DNA from: Ignavibacteriota bacterium
GTDB taxonomy: Bacteria > Bacteroidota > Ignavibacteria > Tepidaquicellales > Tepidaquicellaceae
Assembly (NCBI GenBank): GCA_016218085.1
Contig: JACREY010000017.1
Coordinates: 1-64,000 of the forward strand
Reading direction: 5' to 3'
DNA length: 64,000 nt
Of this stretch, positions 10,137 to 17,366 are shown piece by piece. The stretch's first letter is position 1, and the number at the start of each line of letters is the position of its first letter. The notes under the pieces are model-generated. The model was not told the origin of the DNA. It worked only from the letters and a program-made list of their open reading frames with translations, and made no database searches. Both the position numbers and the translations under genes were made by a program.

Positions 10137-10381
10137 AGCCCCCGCCACGGCGGGTCTATGACCTCCGGGGCGGAAAAGCTTTACGGGGTTTCCTTTCTAT
10201 AAACAGGCTACCTCCGGGGCAGAGAGAGGGGACTATTTCTATTTGCTACAATCAGATATTCGACACCCTATCACATTTGATTATCTTTCTCTTTTTGAAT
10301 TTGAATCTATTAATGTTATTTACTAAATTAATCGTAAAACAACTTTACGTTATTCTATTTTTCCTGAATATCGAAGTGAAA

Positions 10382-11242
10382 ATGAAATCAATCATAACTA
10401 AATTGAGTAATAATAAGCAAAAAAAATTCGAGAGATATTTAAGATTATTGGGTATTTCAAAAAGAAAACCAAGTATCAACTATTTAAGAAAGATTGTTCG
10501 AGCGCATATGATGCGAATTCCTTTTGAAAATATTTCTAAATTATTTTATTGGAAAACTATAAGTCAAAATAAATTATTAAGTCTAAGGATGTTTCTCGAT
10601 GGAATTGAAAAGTATAATTTTGGCGGGACCTGTTATGTGAATAATTATTATTTCAATCAGTTACTTAATTATCTCGGTTTCAAAGTAAAACTTTGCGGTG
10701 CGGATATGGATAATCCAAATGTGCATATTGTAAATATTGTGACAATTGGGAAAAAAGAATTCCTTATCGATGTTGGTTACATTGCACCATTCTTTGAACC
10801 AATTCCAGGAAATCTTGCCAAAGATTATACTGTTTCACTTGGAGCAGATAAATTTGTACTAAAACCAAAAGATAAAAGAAATCGCTCAAGGCTGATAATG
10901 TACAGGAATGGAAAACAAGTGCACGGATACCTGGTAAATCCGGAGCTAAAGAAAATTAAAGATTTTTCAGAAGTAATTAGAAGTTCTTTTAGAAAAGATG
11001 CTTTGTTTTTAAATTCAGTTTTAGTAGTCAGGTATGTTTCCGATATTTCAATGGTAATACACAATTTATCATATGTTGAATCGAAAGGAAAGACTTCTAA
11101 GAAAAGTAAATTAAAATCCTTAAAAGATTTAATTTTTAGAATAGAAAAATCGACAGGGATTCCTTCTGAAATTTCAAGCATAGCATTGAGAGGAGTACCT
11201 ATATTTAGTAAGGTAAGATTAGGAACTCAAGCTGAAATGTAA
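10382..11242 (+). CDS. Arylamine N-acetyltransferase family protein
   Basis: An acetyl-CoA-dependent (or acyl-CoA-dependent) N-acetyltransferase of the NAT family. From the chosen start it is 286 residues. The Cys-His-Asp triad is visible: C84 in NFGGTCYVNN, H115 in NVHIVNIV and D130 in FLIDVGYIAPF. IPFENIS near residue 46 is the other hallmark. The ATG at 10382 was chosen because an in-frame TTG extension to 10277 would add an unrelated hydrophobic 35-residue stretch that relatives lack. The gene is noticeably A+T-rich with many AAT, TTA and AAA codons compared with neighbours, and is flanked on both sides by mosaic repeats, so recent acquisition is plausible. The substrate is unknown. Confidence 0.85.
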   Translation: MKSIITKLSNNKQKKFERYLRLLGISKRKPSINYLRKIVRAHMMRIPFENISKLFYWKTISQNKLLSLRMFLDGIEKYNFGGTCYVNNYYFNQLLNYLGFKVKLCGADMDNPNVHIVNIVTIGKKEFLIDVGYIAPFFEPIPGNLAKDYTVSLGADKFVLKPKDKRNRSRLIMYRNGKQVHGYLVNPELKKIKDFSEVIRSSFRKDALFLNSVLVVRYVSDISMVIHNLSYVESKGKTSKKSKLKSLKDLIFRIEKSTGIPSEISSIALRGVPIFSKVRLGTQAEM

Positions 11243-11254
11243 AACTGAGATTGA

Positions 11255-11318
11255 TATTCGACCTCCGCTACGGCGTACGCCACAGCGCATCGTTGAGATC
11301 TGCGACCTACGGGGTATA
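11255..11318. repeat. Mosaic repeat, GATCGTTGAGATC type
   Basis: Compound unit CCTCCGCTACGGCGTACGCC followed by CGCATCGTTGAGATCTGCG and ACCTACGGGGTA. The same order of modules occurs at about 11817-11862, 12000-12054 and, in shortened form, 12128-12158. Non-coding. Confidence 0.75.
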
Positions 11319-11386
11319 AAACTTTTGATTAAAATAATTAAAAAGAAAAATAATAAATTGGATATATAAGTCTATATAAAAATAAC

Positions 11387-11410
11387 AGAGCGGATTCCTC
11401 CGCTCTTTTT
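11387..11410 (+). terminator. Rho-independent terminator
   Basis: Perfect 8-bp stem AGAGCGGA (387-394) pairing with TCCGCTCT (399-406) around TTCC, followed by five T. It would end rightward transcription from the acetyltransferase gene. Confidence 0.8.
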
Positions 11411-11451
11411 GCACGCCAACGACGTAAAAATTACTAATTAATATTTATTAA

Positions 11452-11745
11452 TTATTTTATTGCTTTTAAAACATCCCACGAGTATATCCCCGTGTCGTGG
11501 CCGTCTTTCCATTTGATTTGCACGGCGTAGTTGCCTACCGCTTCGATTTTATCTATTTCATAAAATCCCGCCGGCTTGAAAGGGGTTTTAATCGGAATGT
11601 AGCTTTCGAATAGCACGGTTTCGCCCTTACAGTTCACGCAGGGACAACCGTCGCGGAGCTGCTGGAGCGTGATTTCCTGCGATTCGTCATTGCTCCATTT
11701 GATAATGAGTTTGTTGTCTTCTTTTTTTATTTGTGTTGGGTACAT
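11452..11745 (-). CDS. DUF971 (GBBH-like N-terminal domain) protein
   Basis: A 97-residue stand-alone DUF971 domain, related to the N-terminal domain of gamma-butyrobetaine hydroxylase. It has the conserved CPCVNC cysteine cluster (about residues 34-39) that binds metal in relatives, then KPAGFYEIDKIEAVGNYAVQI and WKDGHDTGIYSWDVL. In many bacteria such proteins lie next to Mrp-type Fe-S carrier genes. Here mrp is 36 kb away. The function is not established. An iron-sulfur or metal-related role is only suggested by that association in other genomes. Repeats lie on both sides. Confidence 0.88.
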   Translation of the reverse strand: MYPTQIKKEDNKLIIKWSNDESQEITLQQLRDGCPCVNCKGETVLFESYIPIKTPFKPAGFYEIDKIEAVGNYAVQIKWKDGHDTGIYSWDVLKAIK

Positions 11746-12188
11746 GATATTTTTATATTTTTTATATCACCACTAAGTGGTTCTTTTTGTCTAACGTCTT
11801 TATTCTACCAAAATTTCACCTCCGCCACGGCGGATCGTTGAGATCTTCGACCTTCGGGGCAAGGGTTGCGGGAAATATATTTCTCCGAACAGGTCGCTCC
11901 TACGGAGCTAAAATATTTATGAGGTTCATTTTGCTACAAACATACCGCCCCCGCTGGGGCGGAAAAGCTTAATGGGATTTCCCTTCTATTAACAGGCTGC
12001 CACCACCACGGCGCACGCCACGGCGCATCGTTGAGATCTTCGACCTTCGGGGTTTAACTTCTAAATATTTATTTTCAATTATATAATTAATCTTAATAAT
12101 TAATCTTACCCCCGGATTTATATCTCTATGCATCTTCGAGATCTTCACCTTCGGGGTTAAACATCTTCAAATTTAATAAACAAAATAT
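11746..12188. repeat. Mosaic palindromic repeat cluster 2
   Basis: Non-coding. It holds CCGCCACGGCGGATCGTTGA plus TTCGACCTTCGGGG at about 11821-11860, then a partial copy of the 105-bp unit (11890-11941, with CTCCTACGGAG), then CCGCCCCCGCTGGGGCGG at about 11945-11962, TTCTATTAACAGGCTGC (about 11984-12000), and another GATCGTTGAGATC module (about 12000-12054). A last short GAGATCTTCACCTTCGGGG lies at about 12139-12157. The modules recur in different orders, as in a mosaic element. Confidence 0.8.
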
Positions 12189-12530
12189 TTATCTAAACAT
12201 TCCCACGAATTTACTGCCTTTATTCCATTTTGCCTGATAGTCGTATTTGCAGAAATACACTTTCAGGTCTGCCTGATAGTCATAGTCGGTGAAATAGACC
12301 TTAGCATTTGCCTGATAGTCATATTTGCAGAAAAACCAGATATAATCCTTTCCGTTCGCCTGATAGTCATAGTCGCAGACATACACAATAAGGTCTGCCT
12401 GATAGTCGTAGTCGCAGGCAAATATTTTCACATCAGCCTGATAGTCATATTTAGTCCTGTAGATGCTGCCTGCATTTGCGAGACCTGCAGTAAAGATTAA
12501 CAAAACAAGTAAAAATGCTAATTTTTTCAT
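12189..12530 (-). CDS. Secreted 7(1) septoil-knot (DUF6150) protein, six YDYQA repeats
   Basis: A 113-residue protein with a clear signal peptide (residues 1-20, cleavage after LANA). The mature part is six repeats, each with YDYQA at residues 28, 41, 54, 70, 83 and 96. The spacing is 13, 13, 16, 13, 13, so two triplets are separated by a centre with NGKDYIWFFCK. From memory this layout (short beta-strand repeats with a central NGKD..W segment) matches the family formerly called DUF6150, now named for its predicted 7(1) torus knot. Four cysteines occur in the strand parts. At DNA level the 11-bp core GCCTGATAGTC is identical in all six repeats (starts 12232, 12271, 12310, 12358, 12397, 12436). 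The function is unknown; it is expected to be periplasmic or extracellular. Confidence 0.78.
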   Translation of the reverse strand: MKKLAFLLVLLIFTAGLANAGSIYRTKYDYQADVKIFACDYDYQADLIVYVCDYDYQANGKDYIWFFCKYDYQANAKVYFTDYDYQADLKVYFCKYDYQAKWNKGSKFVGMFR

Positions 12531-12698
12531 ATTTTTTAGGATTTTATATTTTCTATATAACTTTATAGTAATTTTTCAACGCAATTGTTTCATAAAAATA
12601 ATAATACATTTATGATTTAAAATAGTAAAAATAATTATGTAGTTTAATTCAAAATTAACTTATATTTTAAACGTTATTATTTTCAAAAAAACGATTGC

Positions 12699-14789
12699 AT
12701 GCACGAAATTTTAAACCAATTAAACGAATTATCATATAATTTATACTGGACCTGGAACAATGATTTCAGAGCAATTTTCAACGAAATAAATCGTGACTAC
12801 TGGAAATGGAGCCAGAAAAATCCCGTCAAATTTCTCCGGTCTATAAACGATAACTACCTCTTCGATATAATCGAAAGGAAAAATTTAAAAGATAAAATTC
12901 ACAAAGTTTACCGCGAGTACAGGGAATACATAAACCGCGATACTTTTTTCGGAAAAGGAAAGCTCGACGAAAACACTCCGAAAATATGCTACCTCTCCGC
13001 TGAATACGGCATAACAAAATGCCTGAAGTTTTATTCGGGCGGTCTCGGTACTCTTTCCGGTGACCATTTGAAATCCGCTTCCGACCTCGGAGTTCCGCTC
13101 GTGGGTGTAGGGCTGGCGTATTCTTACGGATATTTCAGGCAGTACATCAATGCACAAAACAGGCAGTCAGAGCTTTACGAAAAAAATGATTTCGATACAT
13201 TACCGATGAGCCTTGTGCTGGATGAAGATTACAGGCCTGTAAAGATTTCAATCAATCTTCCGGGAAGAAAAGTATTTGCACAGATTTGGAAACTGAACGT
13301 GGGAAGAATAAAGCTTTACCTGCTGGATACGCTGGTTGATGAAAACAACGTAGAAGACAAGAGAATAACAGATATACTTTACGGCGGAGAAGAAGAGAAA
13401 AGGATATTGCAGGAAATACTGCTCGGAATAGGCGGAATGAGGGCGATAGATGCGCTCGGTATAAACGTTAAGGGCAATCACATAAATGAAGGACATTCGG
13501 CATTCCTGATTTTCGAAAAAATCAGGGTTGCAATGAAGAAGCATAACATTTCGTTTAAGGAAGCGCAGGAGATGTGCTATTACTCGAATATATTCACTAC
13601 ACACACGCCTGTTCCAGCGGGAATAGATATTTTCCCGAAATGGATGATAGAAAAATATTTCAGGGGATACGCCGAGAATGAGCTGGGGATAAGCTTCGAG
13701 CAGCTCTTCGAAGAAGGCGACCTGACAAGGAACCAGGCAAACAATGACCATTTTAATATGGCTTATCTCGCTATTAACAATTCGAATTTCGTGAATGGTG
13801 TAAGCAAGCTGCACGGAAAGATTGCAAGAAAGATGTGGGCACTGCCGCAGGACAGGAGCCAGATTGTTTCCATCACAAACGGAGTTCACCTGAAAACTTA
13901 CCTTGCAATAGAATCGGAAAAACTTTACAGGAAGAATTTCGGAAATGACTGGCTGTACAAGCCGGGAGTTTGGGAAAGCATTAGCGAGCTTCCCGATAAA
14001 GATATATGGAAGATGAGAAATCAAAACCGAGATATACTGATTAGCTATGTAAGGGAAAGAGCAGTTGACAGAATAAGAGCAAATCACGAAAGCGAAGACA
14101 GGATTTCAGACGTTCAGAACCTGCTGGACAAAGATGTGCTGACAATCGGCTTTGCAAGGAGGTTTGCCACATACAAGAGAGGAACTCTGATATTCAGGAA
14201 TTTAGAAAGACTGAAAAAGATTCTTGCAAATGATAAGTTGAAAGTGCAGTTTGTATTTTCAGGCAAGGCACATCCGAAGGATGAAGGCGGGAAATACCTT
14301 ATATCGGAAATTTTAAGATATTCGGAAACCGAAGAGTTCAGGAACAAGATTGTATTCCTCGATAACTACGATATTGACGTTGCAAAGCAGCTCGTGAGAG
14401 GCTGCGACGTATGGCTGAACAATCCGCGCAAGCCGCTGGAAGCATCGGGCACGAGCGGAATGAAGGTGATAGCAAACGGCGGGCTGAACTTCAGCATTCT
14501 CGACGGATGGTGGATAGAAGGATATACGCCCGAAACAGGCTGGGCAATCGAGACGCCGGAAAATTACGAAACAATGCCTGAGAACGAAGTGGACAACTTT
14601 GAATCAGAATCATTATACAATACGCTGGAAAATGAAATCATTCCTTTATATTACAAAAGGGACGAGAATAATATACCGGTTGACTGGGTAAAGAAAATCA
14701 AGGGTTCGATAAAAGACCTTGCAGGACAATTCAATACCGAAAGAATGGTAAAGGAATATTATGAAATGTTTTATTCAAAAGTAAAATAG
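12699..14789 (+). CDS. glgP: Alpha-glucan phosphorylase
   Basis: GT35 family enzyme that releases glucose-1-phosphate from glycogen or maltodextrin. The 696-residue length fits the short bacterial/archaeal subgroup. The N-terminus has a DUF3417-like segment (LSYNLYWTWN). The catalytic part shows YLSAEYGI, YSGGLGTLSGDHLKSASDLG, EGHSAFLIFE, TTHTPVPAGID, and the PLP-lysine region EASGTSGMKVIANGGLN near residue 586. It has an ATG start. It is probably a single transcription unit, since the next gene starts 57 bp on with a short GCGGA/TCCGC hairpin between that lacks a T-run. It acts in the cytoplasm in storage-glucan turnover. No glgB, glgA or glgC is nearby. Confidence 0.95.
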   Translation: MHEILNQLNELSYNLYWTWNNDFRAIFNEINRDYWKWSQKNPVKFLRSINDNYLFDIIERKNLKDKIHKVYREYREYINRDTFFGKGKLDENTPKICYLSAEYGITKCLKFYSGGLGTLSGDHLKSASDLGVPLVGVGLAYSYGYFRQYINAQNRQSELYEKNDFDTLPMSLVLDEDYRPVKISINLPGRKVFAQIWKLNVGRIKLYLLDTLVDENNVEDKRITDILYGGEEEKRILQEILLGIGGMRAIDALGINVKGNHINEGHSAFLIFEKIRVAMKKHNISFKEAQEMCYYSNIFTTHTPVPAGIDIFPKWMIEKYFRGYAENELGISFEQLFEEGDLTRNQANNDHFNMAYLAINNSNFVNGVSKLHGKIARKMWALPQDRSQIVSITNGVHLKTYLAIESEKLYRKNFGNDWLYKPGVWESISELPDKDIWKMRNQNRDILISYVRERAVDRIRANHESEDRISDVQNLLDKDVLTIGFARRFATYKRGTLIFRNLERLKKILANDKLKVQFVFSGKAHPKDEGGKYLISEILRYSETEEFRNKIVFLDNYDIDVAKQLVRGCDVWLNNPRKPLEASGTSGMKVIANGGLNFSILDGWWIEGYTPETGWAIETPENYETMPENEVDNFESESLYNTLENEIIPLYYKRDENNIPVDWVKKIKGSIKDLAGQFNTERMVKEYYEMFYSKVK

Positions 14790-14846
14790 AAAATCTCAAA
14801 TAATACGCGGAGAAAGGAAATCCGCCGAAAAAATTAAATTACAGTT

Positions 14847-15797
14847 ATGGATAAAATTCTAATCATCGGAGCATCGGGGCAGATCGGCTCCGAGCTTACA
14901 CTCGCATTACGTAAAGTTTACGGGAATGAAAATGTTTTTGCAACAGATATAAAACAGGCACCTGCAGACGTAGTGGAATCGGGACCTTTCCAGATTCTGG
15001 ATGCTTTGAACGACAAGGCATTAATTCATTTTGTTATCAGAAATAAGATTACGCAGGTTTACCACCTGGCGGCAGTGCTTTCGGGCAATGCAGAGAAGCT
15101 TCCGCTTCAGGCGTGGGAAATAAACATGAAGGGATTATTGAATTTGCTCGACCTTGCAAAGGAAGTCGGGCTTAAAAAAGTTTTCTGGCCGAGCTCGATA
15201 GCGGTTTTCGGAAGAACGACTCCGAGGGTAAACACTCCCCAGCTTACTGTAACAGAGCCGAACACTGTTTACGGCATAAGCAAGCTTGCAGGCGAAAGAT
15301 GGTGCGAATATTACTTCAACAGGTACGGAGTTGACGTGAGGAGCATACGTTATCCGGGTCTAATCAGCCACAAGACTGAAGCGGGCGGCGGCACGACGGA
15401 CTATGCTGTGGAAATATTTTATGACGCTATAAAAGAAAAAAAATACGAATGTTTCCTGAAAGAAGATGCAGCGCTTCCGATGATGTTTATGGATGATGCA
15501 ATTAATTGCACGATTCAGCTTATGGAAGCGGATGCGAGCAAGATTTCGATTCGTTCGAGTTATAATCTCGGCGGAATAAGTTTCGACCCGAAAGAAATAG
15601 CTGCGGAAATAAAGAAGCACATTCCTGAATTTGAAATCACATACAAACCGGACTTCAGGCAGCAGATAGCCGAATCATGGCCAAAGAGCATAGAAGACAC
15701 AGTTGCAAGAAAAGACTGGGGATGCGAATACGTTTACGACCTGCCGAAGATGACAAAGCTGATGCTGGAAGAGATAAAGAAGAAATTAAGCAAATAA
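14847..15797 (+). CDS. SDR-type L-threonine 3-dehydrogenase
   Basis: An NAD-dependent epimerase/dehydratase-fold enzyme of 316 residues. It has the Rossmann motif GASGQIG at the N-terminus and the catalytic YGISKLAGE (YxxxK). The stretch YPGLISHKTEAGGGTTDYA is characteristic of the SDR L-threonine 3-dehydrogenases (oxidation of threonine to 2-amino-3-ketobutyrate), not of sugar epimerases. The expected partner, 2-amino-3-ketobutyrate CoA ligase (kbl), is not in the window. The stop codon TAA lies inside a heptanucleotide repeat (AAATAAC units, 15792-15819). Confidence 0.85.
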   Translation: MDKILIIGASGQIGSELTLALRKVYGNENVFATDIKQAPADVVESGPFQILDALNDKALIHFVIRNKITQVYHLAAVLSGNAEKLPLQAWEINMKGLLNLLDLAKEVGLKKVFWPSSIAVFGRTTPRVNTPQLTVTEPNTVYGISKLAGERWCEYYFNRYGVDVRSIRYPGLISHKTEAGGGTTDYAVEIFYDAIKEKKYECFLKEDAALPMMFMDDAINCTIQLMEADASKISIRSSYNLGGISFDPKEIAAEIKKHIPEFEITYKPDFRQQIAESWPKSIEDTVARKDWGCEYVYDLPKMTKLMLEEIKKKLSK

Positions 15798-15819
15798 CAA
15801 ATAGCAGATAACAAATAAC
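15792..15819. repeat. Heptanucleotide tandem repeat at a stop codon
   Basis: Four head-to-tail 7-bp units: AAATAAC, AAATAGC, AGATAAC, AAATAAC. The stop codon of the threonine dehydrogenase gene (15795-15797) is in the first unit. The same units occur at the ends of pgk and lpxC-fabZ. Confidence 0.8.
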
Positions 15820-15835
15820 ATAATGTTTATTCACT

Positions 15836-15882
15836 CGTTCCGAAGCCCCGGTCGAAGATCCGCCGTGGAGGGCTTCGGAACG
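15836..15882. terminator. Long hairpin, possible bidirectional terminator
   Basis: Perfect 13-bp stem CGTTCCGAAGCCC (15836-15848) pairing with 15870-15882. The 21-nt loop contains GTCGAAGATCCGCCGTGG, an inverted version of modules found in the mosaic repeats at 11.8-12.1 kb. It lies between convergent genes, with only a short TT-rich tail (TTATTTGTTTT), so a terminator role is plausible. Its origin looks like the repeat family. Confidence 0.5.
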
Positions 15883-15939
15883 TTATTTGTTTTAAATATT
15901 CTTATTTATATTTGAACAAATGAACCCTGTATCATAAAA

Positions 15940-16218
15940 TTAATTCCATTCTTTGAATAATCCCGCTAAAGTATCAGCCGCTGTATATCCGATTTTTACA
16001 ACATAAAAAACTTTATCTTTGTGCTTTAGCCTTGCAATTTCAACCGCTTCTGCGCTTGTTTTTCCAAGATAAACCTGTTCGCTTTCGATTTCTATTGCCA
16101 GAAATTCCCCGTTATGTTCCGGTTCATATTTAATTTTAATCTTATCATAAATCTTCTGACCCTCTTTAGCGATTTTATCTATATTGGCGTTTTTAATTAA
16201 ATCTTCTCTGTCAGGCAT
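15940..16218 (-). CDS. Small hypothetical protein
   Basis: A 92-residue soluble protein with a charged helical N-terminus and a beta-rich centre (FLAIEIESEQVYLGKTSAEAV). I do not recognise a named family with confidence. The pattern of a short strand pair plus a helix resembles small DUF5678-like proteins and some antitoxin-like proteins in bacteria and archaea, but no toxin gene is adjacent. It has an ATG start and is a single gene between repeats on both sides. Confidence 0.6.
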   Translation of the reverse strand: MPDREDLIKNANIDKIAKEGQKIYDKIKIKYEPEHNGEFLAIEIESEQVYLGKTSAEAVEIARLKHKDKVFYVVKIGYTAADTLAGLFKEWN

Positions 16219-16439
16219 AATTTTGTGTTATATTATTTCAAATAAAGTAATATAATTTCACCCCTTCGGGGTTTTGTTTTATTTAAATTTTTTTCTATAA
16301 TAATTTCATTCCTTCGGAATTGCAAAATAATTTACATTAAAAATAGTCAGATTACAAATACCAATCTTACAAATCTTATGAATTTATCTTACACTTCAAT
16401 TAATTTTTATTTTAATTATTTTACAACAAATAAAAACGA
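16219..16439. repeat. Intergenic region with twin short hairpins
   Basis: Two related units lie about 50 bp apart: ATAATTTCACCCCTTCGGGG near 16252 and TAATTTCATTCCTTCGGAAT near 16300. Each is the same leader followed by a small palindrome (CCCCTTCGGGG, ATTCCTTCGGAAT) with compensating arms. The rest is A+T-rich, probably the promoter of the transporter gene. Confidence 0.55.
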
Positions 16440-17312
16440 TTGTTAAGTAAACTCCCACATCATAGAAAAGGATTAATTTTAATTTCGCTCACGGCATTTC
16501 TTTGGAGCTCGAGCGGATTATTTATTAAAATACTTTCAATCGACGCATTCCAGATTTTATTTTACAGGTCTTCGATAGCGGCACTTACAATTTTCATTGT
16601 ATCGGTAATCAGGAAAAAAGAATTGAAGTTCGAAAAGGATTTGATTTCGAATTTATGTGCGATTTCATTTGCGGGTATATTAATATTATTTGTAACAGCA
16701 AACAAGCTTACCACGTCTGCCAATGCGATTTTCCTGCAGTTTACAGTACCGATTTATCTACTTTTTCTCGAGCCGGTATTCCTCAAAACAAAATTCGACA
16801 AAAAGAGTTTAGTCACAGTTGCAATCTGTATTGCAGGGATGGTTTTATTCTTTTTCGGCAAGCTGGAAATCGGAAATATCTGGGGAAACATAATCGCGAT
16901 ACTTTCCGGAATCAGCTTTGCATTTTTCTCGCTTTTCCTGAAATGGAAAAAACAACTTCACGGAAAAGAAAACACGATTAACAATATCATAATTGGCAAT
17001 ATAATTGTGGCATTTTTCTGCTTTCCGTTTATATATAATAAACTTGCTATAACGCAGACTGAGACATGGATTCTGCTATATATGGGTGTGATACAAATAG
17101 GAATCAGTTATTTGATTTTCAATGAAGGAATAAAATATGTCAGCGCAACTGAGTCAATGATAATTGCAACACTTGAAGCTATTTTCAATCCGATATGGGT
17201 TTTTATCGGAGTGGGTGAAACGCCGTCTGTGTATGCAGTTACAGGCGGGGTAATAATTTTAGCGGCAATATTATTCCATAATTTCGTACTTAATAAGACT
17301 AAAAAAGTTTAA
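16440..17312 (+). CDS. EamA/DMT-superfamily transporter
   Basis: A 290-residue inner-membrane protein with ten predicted transmembrane segments arranged as two EamA repeats (about residues 12-140 and 150-285). Typical features are ISLTAFLWSSSGLFIK at the start, ANAIFLQFTVPIYLLFL in repeat 1, and SYLIFNEGIKYVSATES then LEAIFNPIWVFIGVGE in repeat 2. The substrate of drug/metabolite exporters of this type cannot be predicted. The start is TTG; the next in-frame ATG would lose most of repeat 1. It is convergent with the PEGA-domain gene, with a decayed repeat between them. Confidence 0.9.
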   Translation: MLSKLPHHRKGLILISLTAFLWSSSGLFIKILSIDAFQILFYRSSIAALTIFIVSVIRKKELKFEKDLISNLCAISFAGILILFVTANKLTTSANAIFLQFTVPIYLLFLEPVFLKTKFDKKSLVTVAICIAGMVLFFFGKLEIGNIWGNIIAILSGISFAFFSLFLKWKKQLHGKENTINNIIIGNIIVAFFCFPFIYNKLAITQTETWILLYMGVIQIGISYLIFNEGIKYVSATESMIIATLEAIFNPIWVFIGVGETPSVYAVTGGVIILAAILFHNFVLNKTKKV

Positions 17313-17352
17313 CCGCGAAGAGGGCGTTAAGGGATTCGCAAAGAGCGCAAAT
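17313..17352. repeat. Decayed GCAAAGAGCGCAAA-type repeat
   Basis: The short gap after the transporter stop reads AACCGCGAAGAGGGCGTT then TTCGCAAAGAGCGCAAA. This resembles the GCAAAGAGCGCG module found at about 48414-48427 and, inverted, at about 59852-59866. No terminator hairpin is seen. Confidence 0.5.
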
Positions 17353-17366
17353 GTAAGCGAAATTAA

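Larger units (their letters stand above)
9764..10381. repeat. Mosaic palindromic repeat cluster 1
   Basis: No credible gene. A 105-bp unit occurs twice (9884-9988 and 10032-10136) with only a few differences. Each unit contains the palindromes GCTCCTACGGAGC and (A)ACTCCTACGGAGTT, separated by the linkers TTTGCTACAAACAG and TTTCTATTAACAGG. Between and after them are related palindromes: TTGCCCCGATGGGGCAA (about 9988-10004), CCCGCCACGGCGGG (about 10140-10153) and CCTCCGGGG forms. About 10263-10381 is unstructured A+T-rich sequence ahead of the acetyltransferase. Small open frames across this stretch simply translate the repeats (RSYGAKI-type peptides). Confidence 0.85.

Noticed and set aside
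9832-10138. Two small rightward open frames with repeated RSYGAKI and SYGVEKEKNS peptides
   Set aside because: They are translations of the 105-bp DNA repeats, the frames differ between copies, and no ribosome-binding site or homology is seen.
10277-10381. N-terminal extension of the acetyltransferase from a TTG at 10277
   Set aside because: It adds a 35-residue hydrophobic stretch absent from NAT proteins; the ATG at 10382 gives a normal start.
13248-14087. 279-codon leftward open frame
   Set aside because: Lies wholly antisense to glgP, with no recognisable protein features.
14807-14825. GCGGA/TCCGC hairpin after glgP as a terminator
   Set aside because: Short stem with no T-run on the coding strand.
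15940-16218. Toxin-antitoxin pair
   Set aside because: The small protein has a vague antitoxin-like build but no partner gene is next to it.
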